41,377 nucleotides of DNA from Verrucomicrobiaceae bacterium (GTDB lineage: Bacteria > Verrucomicrobiota > Verrucomicrobiia > Chthoniobacterales > Terrimicrobiaceae): positions 1 to 41,377 of the forward strand of contig QYQL01000170.1 in NCBI GenBank assembly GCA_007280915.1. Direction: 5' to 3'. The translations under genes were made by a program, and so were the position numbers. The notes below the pieces were generated by a model that saw only the letters and a list, made by a program, of their open reading frames with translations, was not told the DNA's origin and did no database searches. Below, piece by piece: positions 10,243 through 18,185 of this stretch (the first letter of the stretch is position 1; each line of letters opens with the position of its first letter).

Positions 10243-12099
10243 ATGCCGCATCTGAAATCCGTTTTTAAAGAACAGCCGGAACTTGCCGGGTTTGCTTCGA
10301 ATGTCGATGCGGGGATCGTGGAGCCCGGGCACGCTGAACTTGCAGAGAATTTGCTCGCCGAGGACCAGCATCACTTGTTTTCCGACTGGGACGCTCCGGG
10401 CGTGAAGGATGCGGAGAAGCGCCGGTTTTTGGATACCCTTGCCAATGCCCACCGATCGTATCCGGGAGGCCTCCCGGGCTACATCTCCAACGCGCGCCGG
10501 TTGCTCGCCGAGGCCTCGGCCGGAGCGAATCCCTTTGAAGGTTGCACGCCCGTCCGTCCCGATCTTGCCGACCTTTCCGGATTCGGAGACGAATACGAAA
10601 AGGCGGAGGCGGCCGGTTTGAAATGTTTTGCGGAGACAGCCGTGGTTCTTGTTGCCGGTGGGCTCGGGGAGCGACTTGGCTACCACGGCATCAAGCTCGA
10701 CATACCGGTCGAGGTCACCACCGGAACGACTTATCTGGCCCACTTTGCATCGGTGATCCTCGCTGCGTCCCGCCGCCTCGGAAGGAAAATCCCGCTCGTC
10801 ATCATGACAAGCCGGGAGACGAACGAGGGAACCATTGCCACGCTGACGGCCAACAGGAATTTCGGGCTCGATGAGGACCAGGTCATCATCCTTTGTCAGG
10901 AACTGGTTCCCGCTCTGTCGGATGTCGGCGGGCATCTTGCGCTGGAAGGAAAATACGAGCTTGTTTTGAAGCCGCATGGTCACGGGGACATCCACATGCT
11001 CCTGCACACGAGCGGAACGGCAAAAAAGCTCGCCGTGTCGGGCGTGCGCTACCTGCTCTTCATCCAGGATACAAACGGTCAGGTGTTCAATGCGGCGCTG
11101 GCTGCGATCGGCGTCTCAGAACTTCACGGCTACGATTTCAACTCAATTGCCGTGAACCGGATTCCCGGCGAGGCTGTCGGCGGGCTGGCAAAACTGAAGA
11201 AGAACGGCTCGCCCGATCTCACGCTTAATGTCGAATACAACCAGCTCGACCCGCTGCTGCGGGCCACTGTCAGCCCGGAGGGCGACGTGCCGGACAGTCG
11301 TGGCTTCTCGCTTTTTCCGGGCAACATCAACGTTCTCATCATTCGCCTGGAACCGTATCTCCGCGTTCTCGAGACTTCGCAGGGGATCGTTGCAGAGTTC
11401 GTGAACCCGAAATTCTCGAATGCGTCTCGCACGCAGTTCAAAAAGCCCGCACGCCTGGAAACGATGATGCAGGACCTGCCGAAGCTTTTTACGGCCGGTG
11501 AAAAAGTTGGAGTGACCGTTTTTGACCGGGCATGGTGCTTCAGCGCCTGCAAGAACAACCTGACGGATGCCGCGGCCAAGGTCGCCCAGGCCGGGCCGCC
11601 GGAGAGCGCATCCAGCGCAGAGAACGATTTCTATCTCGCGGGCCGTCAAAAACTCCGCATGGCGGGAATGACGATTGCCGACGGTCAGACCACGATGATC
11701 CGGGGAATCCCTTTCACTGCCGGTCCGAGAGTCATCCTGCGTCCGTCGTTCGCACTCACCATCGCGGACGTCCGTGACCGGATCAGCGGGGGAAGTCTCA
11801 CGGGTGGCTGCACTCTCGTTCTGGACGGCGACGTTCGTCTGGAAAATGTCGCGGTTTCTGATGGAGCGGCGCTCTCTGTCACGGCGGCTCCCGGCACCGA
11901 TATCGCCATCAAGGATTCCACGATCACGTCTGGACCGGCATTTGAACTGCAGGAGTTGTCCGACGCGGAAATGAAATCGGCGGACGTCCCGGAATACCTG
12001 AGAATCCGCGGATACCTGATCGTGGATGCCGGAGCAAAGCGCCTGTCCGCTTCCGGAACATGGAGAGTCAACTCCACGGGAGACTTTGAACCCGCCTGA
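10243..12099 (+). CDS. Plant-type UDP-sugar pyrophosphorylase
   Basis: 618 residues. A UDPGP-family nucleotidyltransferase that converts a sugar 1-phosphate and UTP to a UDP-sugar and pyrophosphate. The nucleotide-binding loop VVLVAGGLGERLGYHGIKLD (about residues 134-153) is the version I associate with UDP-sugar pyrophosphorylases (USP) of plants and Leishmania, rather than bacterial GalU or ordinary UGP. Further supporting segments are LVIMTSRETNEGT, LKPHGHGDIHMLLHTSG, LLFIQDTNGQVFNAALAA and NVEYNQLDPLL. The last 130 residues or so look like a left-handed beta-helix (repeated short beta segments such as LVLDGDVRLENVAVSDGA). USP enzymes accept many sugar 1-phosphates, so the physiological sugar is not decided. 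It sits between an exporter and a LolC/E permease with no shared pathway visible. Confidence 0.85.
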   Translation: MPHLKSVFKEQPELAGFASNVDAGIVEPGHAELAENLLAEDQHHLFSDWDAPGVKDAEKRRFLDTLANAHRSYPGGLPGYISNARRLLAEASAGANPFEGCTPVRPDLADLSGFGDEYEKAEAAGLKCFAETAVVLVAGGLGERLGYHGIKLDIPVEVTTGTTYLAHFASVILAASRRLGRKIPLVIMTSRETNEGTIATLTANRNFGLDEDQVIILCQELVPALSDVGGHLALEGKYELVLKPHGHGDIHMLLHTSGTAKKLAVSGVRYLLFIQDTNGQVFNAALAAIGVSELHGYDFNSIAVNRIPGEAVGGLAKLKKNGSPDLTLNVEYNQLDPLLRATVSPEGDVPDSRGFSLFPGNINVLIIRLEPYLRVLETSQGIVAEFVNPKFSNASRTQFKKPARLETMMQDLPKLFTAGEKVGVTVFDRAWCFSACKNNLTDAAAKVAQAGPPESASSAENDFYLAGRQKLRMAGMTIADGQTTMIRGIPFTAGPRVILRPSFALTIADVRDRISGGSLTGGCTLVLDGDVRLENVAVSDGAALSVTAAPGTDIAIKDSTITSGPAFELQELSDAEMKSADVPEYLRIRGYLIVDAGAKRLSASGTWRVNSTGDFEPA

Positions 12100-12132
12100 T
12101 CTCCGCAATTTTTCCGCAGGAATAAACCCTCC

Positions 12133-13422
12133 ATGTTGACAAAAAACTTCAGTCTTTTTCTTGCGCTCCGCTACCTGAAGCCGAAGCGCACGTTTCTCTC
12201 GATCATCACTCTCGTGTCGATTCTCGGGGTGACGCTCGGGATCATGGTGCTGATCCTTGTGATCTCGGTGATGACGGGATTCGAACTTGAACTGCGCCGC
12301 AAGGTCATCGGATTCGACGCGCATCTGGTCATCAGCAACCAGGCGGTCATGGAGGATTGGACGAAGATCATGAAGCTATGCCAGGAGGATCCCCGTGTCA
12401 CGGCGGCGGCTCCCTTCGTGCAGGGCCCGGTCATCGTGGAATTCCAGAACCGCCGGCTTGCCCCGAAAATCCGCGGAGTCGAGCCGGAGCTTGAAGAAAA
12501 GGTCGTGAGCGTCGGAGAATACATCGTCGAGGGCAAGTATGACCTCAACGGCGACAAGACCGTGCTGGGGTCCGAGCTCGCCCGCACGCTGGGCGCCAGG
12601 GTGGGGGACAAAGTGACTGTTTATTCCCCGGGAAATTTTGACCAGATCCTCACCGAACTGAACCGGATCGAGAAGGAGGGAGGAAATGCTGCCGACGCGG
12701 CGGCCTTGAAGCAGATGGTGCTACCGAAGGAACTGGAGGTGACGGGAATCTTCGAGAGCGGCCGCTACCTCTACGACAGCGAGTTTTTGATCGTTCCGCT
12801 CTACATCGGCCAGGAACTCTACAACCTCGGGGACTCTGTTCACGGACTCGCGCTCCGCACCACCGATCCTTATCTGGCCCCTGAGATCCGGGATGTCCTC
12901 AACGAAAAGCTCACTCCGCCGGAGTTCGCCCTGACGTGGATCGACCTCAACAAGCAGATCTTCGATGCCATCCGGATGGAGAGAAATGTCATGTTCTTCC
13001 TGCTGATGTTCATCGTCCTGGTCGCCGCCTTCGGGATCATGAACACGCTCATCACGGTGACCGTCCAGAAGACCCGTGAGATTGGTGTGATGAAGGCGCT
13101 CGGCGCCCGCACCCACCAGATCATTGGAGTTTTCCTAGCGCAGGGAATGGTGGTGGGCGTTTTCGGAACGATCACCGGTCTCGCTCTCGGGATCGGGATG
13201 GTCCAGTATCGCAATGAGGTCAGCCACTGGCTCGCGACAGGTTTCGGCATCGAGATTTTTCCGCGCTCCGTTTACCAGTTCAGCGAGATTCCGGCCCAGA
13301 TCGTGCCGTCCGATGTGGCGATCATCTGCGTGAGCGCATTTCTCATCTGCTCGCTGGCCGCTCTCATCCCGGCGTGGTTCGCCGCCCGCCTCGACCCGGT
13401 CAAGGCCCTGCGATACGAATAG
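12133..13422 (+). CDS. LolC/LolE-type lipoprotein-releasing permease
   Basis: 429 residues. Membrane subunit of the Lol ABC transporter, which lifts outer-membrane lipoproteins out of the inner membrane. The first membrane helix is at about residues 22-48 (FLSIITLVSILGVTLGIMVLIL), next to the family start LALRYLKPKR. A periplasmic MacB-like domain of about 230 residues follows, then three helices from about 286 (NVMFFLLMFIVLVAAFGIMNTL) to the end, with TREIGVMKALGA at the FtsX coupling helix and the usual closing PVKALRYE. The ATPase LolD, commonly adjacent, is not next to it. Only three bases separate it from the AraC gene downstream, so transcripts may run through. LolC and LolE cannot be told apart here; a single C/E hybrid is common outside enterobacteria. 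Confidence 0.92.
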   Translation: MLTKNFSLFLALRYLKPKRTFLSIITLVSILGVTLGIMVLILVISVMTGFELELRRKVIGFDAHLVISNQAVMEDWTKIMKLCQEDPRVTAAAPFVQGPVIVEFQNRRLAPKIRGVEPELEEKVVSVGEYIVEGKYDLNGDKTVLGSELARTLGARVGDKVTVYSPGNFDQILTELNRIEKEGGNAADAAALKQMVLPKELEVTGIFESGRYLYDSEFLIVPLYIGQELYNLGDSVHGLALRTTDPYLAPEIRDVLNEKLTPPEFALTWIDLNKQIFDAIRMERNVMFFLLMFIVLVAAFGIMNTLITVTVQKTREIGVMKALGARTHQIIGVFLAQGMVVGVFGTITGLALGIGMVQYRNEVSHWLATGFGIEIFPRSVYQFSEIPAQIVPSDVAIICVSAFLICSLAALIPAWFAARLDPVKALRYE

Positions 13423-13425
13423 AAC

Positions 13426-14172
13426 GTGCAGAACAACGACTTTCCCCCGGTTGAGATGGATCCTGCCGTGCCCTTTGACAGGATCCGGGAGCTGTATCTG
13501 TATGAGGAGCCGGCGCTGCTCGCCTCGATCCGCAGGGGGGACCGCCGCGAGGCCACCCGCATCATTAACCTGCTTCTGGTGCACATCTACAGCGCTGGTG
13601 CCGAGCGGAGCGAACTGCTCAAAGGCCTGCTTCTCGAACTGATCGTGATGATGTCGCGTGCCGCTGTCGAGGCCGGGGCTTCGCAGTCGGAGGTCCTGGG
13701 ATTGAGGTTTACCCACCTGACGGAGCTGGCCGGAATCGAGGACGACGAGCATATGTCCCGCTGGCTCAGGGATTCGGTGGTCCGGATCTTCGAGGCGGTC
13801 GAGCGCCGGCAGGACGTCGCGCTTCCGAGCGTCGTGACCCGTGCCTTGCAGATCATCCGTGACGAATGTGGAGGAGAGCTCGACCGGACATCGGTGGCCA
13901 GGAAAGCCGGAGTATCCCCAGGACATCTCGCCGAGCTTTTGCAGGAGCGCACCGGTCGCACATTCACCGACCTTGTCCGTGAGGCCCGGACCGACCGGGC
14001 CTGCGAGCTTCTCCTCACCACAGAACTTTCAATGGCGGCAATCGCCGCGGAGTGCGGGTTCTGCGACCAGAGCTACTTCACCCACGTCTTTCAGAAGCTG
14101 AAAAAGTCGTCTCCAAAACAGTATCGGGAGGCACATCCCGCAAAGGGAAAAACACAAAAAAATCCTCCCTGA
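13426..14172 (+). CDS. AraC-family regulator lacking a sensor domain
   Basis: 248 residues starting at a GTG three bases after the LolC/E stop. The last 100 residues are a double helix-turn-helix of the AraC type (LDRTSVARKAGVSPGHLAELLQERTGRTF, then MAAIAAECGFCDQSYFTHVFQKLKK). In front is an all-helical domain of about 110 residues (ELYLYEEPALLASIRRGDRR to VRIFEAVERR) that is clearly homologous to residues 150-265 of the regulator at 18186-19298. That paralogue has an extra PocR-like domain; this one lacks it, so it may respond to something else, act constitutively, or compete with its paralogue. It ends 57 bp before the corrinoid-protein gene and is the likely local regulator of mtaC-mtaA-DUF1638. 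Confidence 0.88.
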   Translation: MQNNDFPPVEMDPAVPFDRIRELYLYEEPALLASIRRGDRREATRIINLLLVHIYSAGAERSELLKGLLLELIVMMSRAAVEAGASQSEVLGLRFTHLTELAGIEDDEHMSRWLRDSVVRIFEAVERRQDVALPSVVTRALQIIRDECGGELDRTSVARKAGVSPGHLAELLQERTGRTFTDLVREARTDRACELLLTTELSMAAIAAECGFCDQSYFTHVFQKLKKSSPKQYREAHPAKGKTQKNPP

Positions 14173-14202
14173 GCACAAGACCCCGCTGGCGGTGGCGGCT
14201 AT

Positions 14203-14229
14203 GGTGTGCACGCAATTCTATAACACACC
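14203..14229 (+). promoter_or_regulatory. Hairpin abutting the mtaC start codon
   Basis: GGTGTG at 14203-14208 pairs with CACACC at 14224-14229, leaving a 15-nt loop; the right arm touches the ATG of the corrinoid-protein gene. There is no Shine-Dalgarno sequence. It could be an mRNA fold affecting initiation or a protein-binding inverted repeat; the evidence is only the symmetry. Confidence 0.35.
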
Positions 14230-14868
14230 ATGAGCAAACTTAACGATCTCTCCCTCGCTGTTGAAAAAGGAAAACGCAACGATGCCAAGGCGCTGACCCA
14301 GGCGCTTCTTGATGAAGGAATGAAGCCGCTCGATATCGTCGAGCAGGGGCTTGTTCCCGGAATGAGCGCCATTGGCGAGAAATTCAAAAACAACGAGGTC
14401 TTCGTGCCGGAGATGCTGATTGCCGCGCGGGCGATGAAGGAGGCCATGGGCCTTCTTGAGCCACTTCTTGCACAGGCGGGCATCAAGCCGAAGCACACCG
14501 TTGTCATCGGCACCGTGCAGGGCGACCTTCATGACATCGGCAAGAACCTTGTCGCCATGATGCTCAAAGGCGCCAACTTCGGGGTTGTCGACGTGGGAAC
14601 CAATGTTACACCGGAGAAATTTGTCTCCGCGCTGCAGGAGCACGGGGCTTCTCTGCTGGCGCTCTCTGCTCTGCTGACCACGACGATGCCTGCCATGAAA
14701 ACCGCGGTCGAGGCGGTCCGCGCAGCCGGACTCAAGGATCTGAAGATCATGATCGGCGGCGCACCGGTCACCCAGGATTTCGCGAACGAGATCGGTGCCG
14801 ACGGCTACAGTGCGGACGCGGCCAGCGCCGTGGATCTCGCCCTCGCCCTCCTGGGCGAGACAAAGTGA
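14230..14868 (+). CDS. mtaC: Corrinoid protein of methyltransferase system (MtaC-like)
   Basis: 212 residues, the normal size for MtaC/MtbC/MttC-type proteins. The N-terminal four-helix cap covers about residues 1-85 and the Rossmann B12-binding domain 88-212. The cobalt-ligating histidine is H101 in GDLHDIGKN (the D-x-H-x-x-G motif). Later GG-containing turns (MIGGAPVT and ADGYSADA) hold the corrinoid tail. It carries a methyl group on cobalt between a substrate-specific methyltransferase (here probably MtaB at 16712-18088) and an acceptor methyltransferase. Its stop overlaps the next start by four bases (GTGA), showing tight coupling to the UroD-type partner. The name mtaC rests on the neighbouring MtaB; by sequence alone it could serve another methyl donor. 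Confidence 0.93.
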   Translation: MSKLNDLSLAVEKGKRNDAKALTQALLDEGMKPLDIVEQGLVPGMSAIGEKFKNNEVFVPEMLIAARAMKEAMGLLEPLLAQAGIKPKHTVVIGTVQGDLHDIGKNLVAMMLKGANFGVVDVGTNVTPEKFVSALQEHGASLLALSALLTTTMPAMKTAVEAVRAAGLKDLKIMIGGAPVTQDFANEIGADGYSADAASAVDLALALLGETK

Positions 14869-15896
14869 ACCGATCATTCTACCTCGATCTGGCCGCAGAC
14901 GGCCACCGGGCGCCGATCGGAACGCATCTCGTGCTGCACACGAAAGGTGTTTCGGAGGCGATTGTTTTGGACGGGAAAAAGCTGGGGGGTATTGTCGTCG
15001 AAACTGCGGAACGTTTCCGGACGCCACTCGCTATTCCCCTGATGGACCTGACTCTGGAGAAGGCGGCCTATCTTGGTGCGCTGGGGATTCCTGCCACCGA
15101 GGTAGATTCCTTCCATTTCGAGGAACCACCCAGCGGTCCCGTGACACTCCAGATGACACCCCGCATGCTGGCTACGTGCGAGGCGATCTCCCACGTAGCC
15201 TCCTCGGCTTCGCTGGTTCCCATCGGCATGGGAATAGGACCGTTCTCCTTCATGACCAAACTCGTGAAGGATCCGATCACCCCGGTTTTTCTAGCGTCCA
15301 GCGGAATGACGGGAGAAGACGAACCGGAGGTTGCGATTGTGGAGAGGTGCCTGGAGGCGGGGACCGAACTGATCCTCTCCTACCTTGCGGCCCAGGCCGA
15401 TGCCGGAGCCAAGGCAATCATCGTTTGCGAACCGGCTGCCAACCAGGTCTATTTCTCCCCGAATCAACTCGCGGAGAGCTTTGAGATATTTGACCGGTAT
15501 GTCATGGAGCCGATGAAACGGATCAAAGCCCTGCTCGATGCGAGGGGGGTCGACCTGATCTTCCATGACTGCGGGGAACTGACGAACGAGATGGTCTCCC
15601 GCTTTGCGACGCTCGACCCGGCGATGATGAGTCTGGGTTGCTCGCGAAACCTCTGGGAAGACGCCGCCCTCGTGCAGAAATCAACCGTGCTTTACGGAAA
15701 CCTGCCGACAAAGAAATTCTATTCCCCGCAGCTCACCGTCGCTGACGTCGAGGAACTCTCCCGTGACCTGCTTGAAAAAATGCGGGCATCCGGGCATCCG
15801 TTCATCCTCGGCAGCGAATGCGATGTCCTCAGCGTCCCCGGAAGCGAGCAGGAAATCCTCGCAAAAGTGGATGCGTTCATGAATGTTTCGGGCTGA
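14865..15896 (+). CDS. UroD-family corrinoid methyltransferase (MtaA-like)
   Basis: 343 residues, starting at the GTG that overlaps the mtaC stop. Member of the uroporphyrinogen decarboxylase superfamily that includes MtaA/MtbA, which move the methyl from a methyl-corrinoid protein to a thiol or folate acceptor. The zinc ligands expected of methyltransferases are present: H234 and C236 in FHDCGEL and C319 in SECDV, giving H-x-C-x(n)-C. True UroD decarboxylases lack this set, so heme synthesis is unlikely. The acceptor in a bacterium would not be coenzyme M; tetrahydrofolate or homocysteine are candidates. Coupled at both ends: four bases with mtaC and one base (TGATG) with the DUF1638 gene. 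Compare the second UroD-family gene at 22803, which lacks the last cysteine. Confidence 0.88.
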   Translation: MNRSFYLDLAADGHRAPIGTHLVLHTKGVSEAIVLDGKKLGGIVVETAERFRTPLAIPLMDLTLEKAAYLGALGIPATEVDSFHFEEPPSGPVTLQMTPRMLATCEAISHVASSASLVPIGMGIGPFSFMTKLVKDPITPVFLASSGMTGEDEPEVAIVERCLEAGTELILSYLAAQADAGAKAIIVCEPAANQVYFSPNQLAESFEIFDRYVMEPMKRIKALLDARGVDLIFHDCGELTNEMVSRFATLDPAMMSLGCSRNLWEDAALVQKSTVLYGNLPTKKFYSPQLTVADVEELSRDLLEKMRASGHPFILGSECDVLSVPGSEQEILAKVDAFMNVSG

Positions 15897-16621
15897 TGTC
15901 CTCCTGTCCCCGCATCGCCCTGATCGCATGCCGCGTCTTTGAGGACGAAATTGCGATTCACGGCGGGAACGATTCCCATATCGTGGAAACCCGGTTCCTG
16001 GAAGTGGGTCTTCACGATCATCCGGATAATCTCCGCAAATCCATTCAGGCGGAGATCGACAGGTTCGATGAAAGGGAAGATATCGATGCCGTCGTTCTCG
16101 CGTATGCGCTCTGCGGGCTGGGGACTGCCGGACTTCGTGCCGGACGCCACCGGCTGGTGATTCCGCGCGGCCACGACTGCATCACGGTCTTCATGGGGAG
16201 CAAGGAGAAGTTCGCGTGCCAGCAGTCCGCCTGCCCGGATTCGTATTATTACACGCCGGGTTGGATGAAGGCGAACCGCACGCCCGGTCCAGACCGGCTG
16301 GAGTCGCTTCGCGCCGAACTGGCGGAAAAATTCGAACCGGATGACGTCGAGTTTCTCCTTGAATCCGAGAAGGCGAACTGGGCGCAGCACGGGAAGGCGG
16401 TGTATCTCGATCTTGGAACGGACGGAGCGGATGCAAAAGCTGCGGATGCCCAAGCTGCCGCGGAATCCCTCGGTTGGAAGTATGAACGGATTCCGGGTGA
16501 TCCCTCCCTGCTTCATGACCTGCTGGCTGGTCGCTGGGATGACGACCGTTTTCAGGTGATCGAGCCGGGGGCGGCGCTCGCCCACTCCCCGGACGAAAAG
16601 ATATTCCGCTCGCGCTCCTGA
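15896..16621 (+). CDS. DUF1638 protein of the corrinoid cluster
   Basis: 241 residues from the ATG at 15896, which overlaps the upstream stop by one base; the open frame before this start is not coding. DUF1638 features: an opening IALIACRVFEDEI, VVLAYALCGLG, a central VIPRGHDCITVFMGS, a Cys-rich CQQSACPDS, then YYTPGWMK. The conserved Cys and His residues suggest a metal or corrinoid/thiol site, but no activity is established. From memory the family recurs beside corrinoid methyltransferases in methanogens and anaerobic bacteria, and its position here fits. It is the last gene of the mtaC-mtaA-like-DUF1638 unit, followed by a double hairpin. Confidence 0.85.
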   Translation: MSSCPRIALIACRVFEDEIAIHGGNDSHIVETRFLEVGLHDHPDNLRKSIQAEIDRFDEREDIDAVVLAYALCGLGTAGLRAGRHRLVIPRGHDCITVFMGSKEKFACQQSACPDSYYYTPGWMKANRTPGPDRLESLRAELAEKFEPDDVEFLLESEKANWAQHGKAVYLDLGTDGADAKAADAQAAAESLGWKYERIPGDPSLLHDLLAGRWDDDRFQVIEPGAALAHSPDEKIFRSRS

Positions 16622-16637
16622 CGTCTCGGCAAGGCAA

Positions 16638-16677
16638 CCCTACCGTTGCGTGGTAGGGCGGTTTCGCCGAAACCGCC
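16638..16677. terminator. Double hairpin between converging operons
   Basis: Two perfect hairpins sit back to back between the plus-strand DUF1638 gene (stop 16621) and the minus-strand mtaB gene (stop 16712). The first is CCCTACC / GGTAGGG with a 7-nt loop (16638-16658). The second is GGCGGTTT / AAACCGCC with a 5-nt loop (16657-16677). They share two bases, so only one can form fully at a time. A TGTTTT follows the second on the plus strand. Best read as a bidirectional terminator or a member of a dispersed hairpin repeat. Confidence 0.65.
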
Positions 16678-16711
16678 GTGATGTTTTACTCATTTCGCCG
16701 TGCGCTTGGTA

Positions 16712-18088
16712 TTACAGTCCGTATTCTGCGGCCAGGAATTTGTCTCTGTCCGCAAATGCGAGTTGTTCTGCGATGAAGTCATCCTCATTTTCCGGGAGTT
16801 CGCCGACGGTTTCCTCCATGGTGTCGAGCCAGTCCTTCTCGCGTTCGAGGATGTGGAGGCAGCCCGCCTCGCTTCCTTCGCGCATGATGGCGAGTGCCTC
16901 GAGCGCCGCAGCGCATCCGGCGCGGTAGTGGTCCTTTGCGGATACGATCGCATTTGCGATGCGGATGACGTTTGTCGGAGTGAGGATGTAGGCTTGCGGG
17001 TCGAGCCCGGCATCCGACCGGACGGTCCATCGCTGGTAGGTGGCGATGCCCTCCTTGCCGTCGTTCACCGCCTCGTTCATCATCCGGCAGTCGTAGATGA
17101 GCTGTTCCATGTAGCAGGTCGGAGCCATTCCACCGAGGAGCTTGATGTTCTGGACCGATTCGTTCGACCAGGTGTCGCAGGTTGCAGCGGCGATATTGCC
17201 GAGAGGGCTCAGGTGGGCACAGGCCGAGGTCTTGCCCTCCATGGCCATCGGGTAGCCGGTGATCGCCTTCAGGAACGGGTTTTCATAGCCGCAGTCCTTG
17301 CCGGGGCCGACCGCACCGCATTCGTAGGCCACCAGCGAGCGTACGGCGCTGACCGCACGGACCGTGGCCGCAAAAACCCTCGGGATCATTTTCTGCTCGG
17401 CGAGAACCATTGCGGTGTTGCCAAACCCGCAGGCGGTGTCGCCGGCCGCATGGACTCCGTGGCGGGATGCAATCTCGCTGATGGTCGTCCAGAGATAGCG
17501 CATGTCCCGCACACCGACGCAGCACTGGGAAAATATCACGGCTGCCAGGTCTCCGTTCACCAGAGCGTCGTCATGCAGTTCCTTGCCGCCGACGGACTCA
17601 ATGCTGAGGAGTTCGGCCCCCTCCTTGGCGGAGCTCTCGAAAAGCTGGAGCATCCGGTCGAGGTAGTATCCGCTGCGCATCGTGGGCGGACGCACGAATT
17701 CCCGGTTGTCGTTCGGCGTCATGCGGAGGACGGATTTTAACCCGGTCGCGCTCTCGAACGCCCGCATTCCGTCGAGGAGAACCCGGGCGATCGAGAGCCC
17801 CCATTCGGGAAACTCCGTCATTGGGGGGAGGGTTTCGAATTCGATGACGACGCCTTCCGCCTCAAGTTCCACAGCTCGGGTGAGGGCGCCGTTGATGATC
17901 TCTTTGTAGTGCTCCAGGACGCGTGGCATCGTGTCGGCCGTGATGGTCATCGAGGGCAGGGTGAAGTTGAGTTCCGGATAGACATGACCGCCGCCGATCA
18001 CCATTCCGGAGCGGGTGGTCAGAGGTTTGGGAGCGGATCCGAAGATCAGGGACTCCGGTTTGTCGATGGCAAGGGATTGGTATTTCAT
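16712..18088 (-). CDS. mtaB: Methanol:corrinoid methyltransferase
   Basis: 458 residues from the ATG at 18088 (an in-frame GTG at 18124 is less family-like). MtaB is a TIM-barrel zinc enzyme that moves the methyl of methanol onto the Co(I) corrinoid of MtaC. The zinc ligands known from Methanosarcina barkeri (Glu164, Cys220, Cys269) have counterparts at E164 (LLSIESVGG), C220 (AAGDTACGFGN) and C266 (GPGKDCGYENP); the first two keep the same numbers when counted from this start. The family-like start (LIFGSAPKPL, then VIGGGHVYPELNFTLP) and length agree. In acetogens MtaB starts methanol use. Here it is on the minus strand behind RACo and a PocR-like AraC gene, converging on mtaC. No coenzyme M pathway gene is visible, so a bacterial acceptor is implied. 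Confidence 0.92.
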   Translation of the reverse strand: MKYQSLAIDKPESLIFGSAPKPLTTRSGMVIGGGHVYPELNFTLPSMTITADTMPRVLEHYKEIINGALTRAVELEAEGVVIEFETLPPMTEFPEWGLSIARVLLDGMRAFESATGLKSVLRMTPNDNREFVRPPTMRSGYYLDRMLQLFESSAKEGAELLSIESVGGKELHDDALVNGDLAAVIFSQCCVGVRDMRYLWTTISEIASRHGVHAAGDTACGFGNTAMVLAEQKMIPRVFAATVRAVSAVRSLVAYECGAVGPGKDCGYENPFLKAITGYPMAMEGKTSACAHLSPLGNIAAATCDTWSNESVQNIKLLGGMAPTCYMEQLIYDCRMMNEAVNDGKEGIATYQRWTVRSDAGLDPQAYILTPTNVIRIANAIVSAKDHYRAGCAAALEALAIMREGSEAGCLHILEREKDWLDTMEETVGELPENEDDFIAEQLAFADRDKFLAAEYGL

Positions 18089-18108
18089 GATGGGTTCGGA
18101 TGGAGCGA

Positions 18109-18121
18109 CGGGAATTTCCCG
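18109..18121. promoter_or_regulatory. Palindrome upstream of mtaB
   Basis: CGGGAATTTCCCG is perfectly symmetric around its central base and lies 20 bp before the mtaB ATG, in the gap of about 97 bp that follows the AraC gene. An operator is plausible, though AraC proteins usually bind direct repeats. Symmetry and position are the only evidence. Confidence 0.35.
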
Positions 18122-18185
18122 CACGGATCCGACCCTGTCAGAACCCCGCCACTAGGATCTTTCACTCTCGTGCAAAAATTTGGGA

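Noticed and set aside
14865-15896. Heme-pathway uroporphyrinogen decarboxylase (hemE)
   Set aside because: The protein has the H-x-C...C zinc set of methyltransferases and is coupled to a corrinoid protein.
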